Shown in pieces: positions 7,647 to 9,022 of a DNA stretch of 9,022 bases; the stretch's first letter is position 1, and each line of letters starts with the position of its first letter. A program made the position numbers and the translations under genes. This stretch comes from Flavobacteriales bacterium (GTDB lineage: Bacteria > Bacteroidota > Bacteroidia > Flavobacteriales_D > Parvicellaceae). The DNA is taken from NCBI GenBank assembly GCA_015488785.1, contig WFNC01000462.1, forward strand, positions 1 to 9,022, given 5' to 3'. Under the pieces are notes generated by a model. That model was not told the DNA's origin and searched no databases. It worked only from the letters and a program-made list of their open reading frames with translations.

Positions 7647-8409
7647 TGTATATTCTTCCGTCTAAAGCTAAATTAATTGGTAAATTTCTACTCTTCAATT
7701 CGATTACATAATCCATTATCGCATCTCTCAATTTTACACCTGTTTTTTCGATGCTAGTCGGGTTCAAGAAAAAAGTCATATTGTCGCCACCTCCACTCAA
7801 GTAGTCGGTAGTTACTATGCGATAAGTTTTGTTTTTGTCGTATTGTCTATTGTTTATCATAATGTTAGATATCTCACCTCCCGCCATCATCATTCTAAAG
7901 TTAGCTACTGGAACACCTGCCTTTCTAGAACTTTCTAACAACGATTTTGTTTTTATGTAATCAATCAATTCAAGCATTTTGGCTGAAGAAATTTCTACGA
8001 TTACAATTTCGTTCTCAAACGGCATCAATTCAAAAATCTTGCCTCTCGTTATGTTTCCTTTCATGATAGGAGTTCTCAATCCTCCGTTATTCAAAATGCA
8101 AAAATCTGGAGCTACTTTAGCTTCGTTTCTTATGCGGTCAAAAGTTAAATCACAAACAAAATCCCCCAACAATCCTTCAGGAACACCAACCTCCAAATCG
8201 ACTAAAGAAGTATTTAGAACTTCGTCCATTGTAGCATTCATACTATCTCGGTAAGGGGTTATCAGTTCGTTTGCCTTGGTCGAAACAGCAACCGTTTCAC
8301 TGTTGTTTTTGTTGCTCGAAGAAGTCTCTGCCACTTGTAAAGTCTTATTACAAGCAAGAAAGTTTAGACTAATCCCCGTAAGAACTATATATTTTATTAA
8401 ATTTGTCAT
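7636..8409 (-). CDS. 5'-nucleotidase C-terminal (nucleotide-binding) domain protein, probable lipoprotein
   Basis: The 257 residues match the C-terminal domain of the UshA/5'-nucleotidase family, which normally grips the base of the nucleotide and follows the metallophosphatase domain in one chain. Family motifs are NNGGLR (107-112), GNITRGKIFELMPFEN (118-133) and the TTDYLSGGGDNMTFF segment (200-214) with its aromatic end. The N-terminus reads as a signal peptide with Cys20 after NFLA, followed by a Ser/Asn-rich tether, so it is probably a lipoprotein. The lipobox is not ideal (Phe at -3), and no acidic surface-export signal follows Cys20, so a periplasm-facing anchor is more likely. There is no metal site, so it should be inactive alone. 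It is the first gene of the pair, with a candidate promoter about 50 bp upstream, and ends inside the start of the metallophosphatase gene. Confidence 0.9.
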   Translation of the reverse strand: MTNLIKYIVLTGISLNFLACNKTLQVAETSSSNKNNSETVAVSTKANELITPYRDSMNATMDEVLNTSLVDLEVGVPEGLLGDFVCDLTFDRIRNEAKVAPDFCILNNGGLRTPIMKGNITRGKIFELMPFENEIVIVEISSAKMLELIDYIKTKSLLESSRKAGVPVANFRMMMAGGEISNIMINNRQYDKNKTYRIVTTDYLSGGGDNMTFFLNPTSIEKTGVKLRDAIMDYVIELKSRNLPINLALDGRIYNAE

Positions 8410-8457
8410 AAATCAATTTTCAAAAACACTCAAAATTCAGTTTTATTTCGAGTACAA

Positions 8458-8492
8458 CAAAGTTAATCAAATATGTATACATTCGAAACAAA
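8458..8492 (-). promoter_or_regulatory. Promoter of the split 5'-nucleotidase operon
   Basis: The minus strand has an exact -7 element, TAACTTTG (8458-8465), preceded 23 bp upstream by TTTG (8489-8492), fitting the TTTG/TAnnTTTG promoter of Bacteroidota at the upper limit of spacing. The leader would be about 43 nt. The upstream half lies inside the first codons of the divergent thioesterase gene, so the two transcription units share regulatory DNA. A perfect 10-bp palindrome (ATGTATACAT, 8473-8482) sits in the spacer. Confidence 0.5.
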
Positions 8493-8889
8493 AATAAGAG
8501 TAAGATATGCTGAAACCGATAAAATGGGGTATGCGCATCATAGCAATTACGCATCTTATATAGAAGAAGCTCGTACCGAAATGATGCGAAGCATAGGAAT
8601 TAGCTATTTAGAAATGGAAAATAAAGGCGTAATGTTGCCTGTGCTAGAATTGCAAACTACCTTTCTAAAACCAGCCTTTTATGACGATGTTATCACTGTT
8701 AAAACGATTGTTTCTGAGTATCCAAGCATCCGATTCAAGCTTTCTTACGAAATTTATAATCAAAAGAAAGAATTAATGAGTACCGCCAAAACAACCTTGG
8801 TCTTTGTAAATGCCGAAACCATGAAACCAATGCGACCACCAACTTTCTTCCTCGAAAAATTAGATCAGTTTTTTGAAGTTAAGGATTAA
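8473..8889 (+). CDS. Acyl-CoA thioesterase, hotdog fold (YbgC/FadM-like)
   Basis: A single-domain 4HBT hotdog protein of 138 residues, the usual length for the YbgC/FadM group. These cytosolic enzymes hydrolyse acyl-CoA thioesters. The diagnostic N-terminal block is present: RVRYAETDKMGYAHHSNY (9-26) followed by EEAR (31-34). D16 takes the place of the catalytic Asp, with H22/H23 and N25/Y26 in the usual positions; Tyr20 and Ala21 replace the common Val-Val after the Gly. Other family pieces are the central strand LELQTTFLKPAFYDD (58-72) and the late TTLVFVN strand (107-113). The ATG is used because the conserved RVRY strand follows within ten residues. It diverges from the nucleotidase pair across 63 bp; I see no clear plus-strand promoter there. 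The acyl chain preference cannot be told; a hydroxybenzoyl-CoA-type or general housekeeping substrate are both possible. Confidence 0.92.
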   Translation: MYTFETKIRVRYAETDKMGYAHHSNYASYIEEARTEMMRSIGISYLEMENKGVMLPVLELQTTFLKPAFYDDVITVKTIVSEYPSIRFKLSYEIYNQKKELMSTAKTTLVFVNAETMKPMRPPTFFLEKLDQFFEVKD

Positions 8890-8903
8890 AAGGTTAAATA
8901 TTT

Positions 8904-8977
8904 GGGCGTTCGAGCGGGTCATCCACTATATCTTTTTTGTGAAAAACAAAAAAGGATGCCGTTTCTACCCCTAACGC
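8904..8977. repeat. Imperfect extragenic palindrome with offset bulges
   Basis: Four nested complementary blocks fold this stretch into one long hairpin: GCGTT/AACGC (8906-8910 with 8973-8977), GGGT/ACCC (8916-8919 with 8967-8970), CATCC/GGATG (8920-8924 with 8954-8958) and TTTTTTGT/ACAAAAAA (8933-8940 with 8946-8953), closing on a 5-nt loop. An 8-nt bulge lies on the left arm (8925-8932) and another 8-nt bulge on the right arm (8959-8966), at different levels of the stem. It starts 15 bp after the thioesterase stop. It resembles the GGGCGTT...AACGC extragenic repeats I recall from Bacteroidota genomes (memory, unchecked). It may also end transcription, although no T-run follows on the plus strand. 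Confidence 0.65.
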
Positions 8978-8992
8978 AAAAAAAAGAATTAG

Positions 8993-9022
8993 TTAAAGAG
9001 CGTACTTTTTATAATTTATACC
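8993..9022 (-). CDS. Possible last codons of an opposing gene, truncated by the window edge
   Basis: On the minus strand one frame is open from the window edge to a TAA at 8993-8995 and would end in GINYKKYAL. The other two minus-strand frames hit stops at once. The position fits a gene converging on the thioesterase with the palindrome between them, but nine codons are far too few to identify or confirm a gene. Confidence 0.2.
   Translation of the reverse strand, partial: GINYKKYAL

Noticed and set aside
7979..8497. Two plus-strand open frames (7979-8254 and 8276-8497)
   Set aside because: They lie antisense to the conserved 5'-nucleotidase C-terminal domain gene, and the second also runs into the thioesterase start; neither shows any protein-family feature.
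8959..8966. Treating the palindrome purely as a rho-independent terminator
   Set aside because: No T-run follows the full stem on the plus strand and the offset bulges are unusual for a terminator; it is listed as a repeat instead.
8904..8977. Reading the palindrome as an integron attC site
   Set aside because: attC sites have AAC at the 5' end and GTT at the 3' end; here the order is GTT then AAC on both strands, and no cassette array or integrase is present.

Overview
The window looks like chromosomal DNA of a member of the Bacteroidota, most likely Flavobacteriales. It is AT-rich, its DnaA has the flavobacterial form (for example KTWF in domain I and a KDHATVLHAC signature), starts lack Shine-Dalgarno sites, several intergenic regions carry the TAnnTTTG-type -7 element of this phylum, and it encodes a very large secreted protein built from Ig/PKD-like modules. 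The phylum is well supported; the family-level placement is inference.

Layout. Positions 1-3538 (minus strand) hold the first 1179 codons of a giant secreted modular protein whose C-terminus lies outside the window: signal peptide, N-terminal beta-sandwich-like region, three PKD-like modules, then seven ~90-residue modules with a conserved pair of cysteines. A 219-bp divergent gap separates it from a stand-alone imidazolonepropionase gene (hutI, 3758-4996, plus strand). hutI converges on dnaA (5096-6529, minus strand), and one long hairpin between them can terminate both. Upstream of dnaA, a terminator and the dnaA -7 element are packed into less than 40 bp. Beyond them, on the minus strand, is an overlapping gene pair (8409 to 6711) that encodes the two halves of a UshA-type 5'-nucleotidase as separate polypeptides: the nucleotide-binding C-terminal domain first, as a probable lipoprotein, and then the metallophosphoesterase domain with a twin-arginine signal. 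Diverging from this pair is a small hotdog-fold acyl-CoA thioesterase (8473-8889, plus strand). It is followed by an imperfect extragenic palindrome (8904-8977) and possibly by the last codons of an opposing gene at the window edge.

How the genes relate. Only the two 5'-nucleotidase genes look like a true functional unit (11-bp overlap, complementary domains). HutI acts in histidine breakdown but has no other hut gene beside it here. DnaA starts chromosome replication; dnaN is not adjacent and I see no origin-like cluster of DnaA boxes. I see no defence system, mobile element, tRNA, rRNA or CRISPR array. The most notable points are the split, dual-export 5'-nucleotidase, the modular surface protein and the offset-bulge palindrome; none amounts to clear evidence of a new system.
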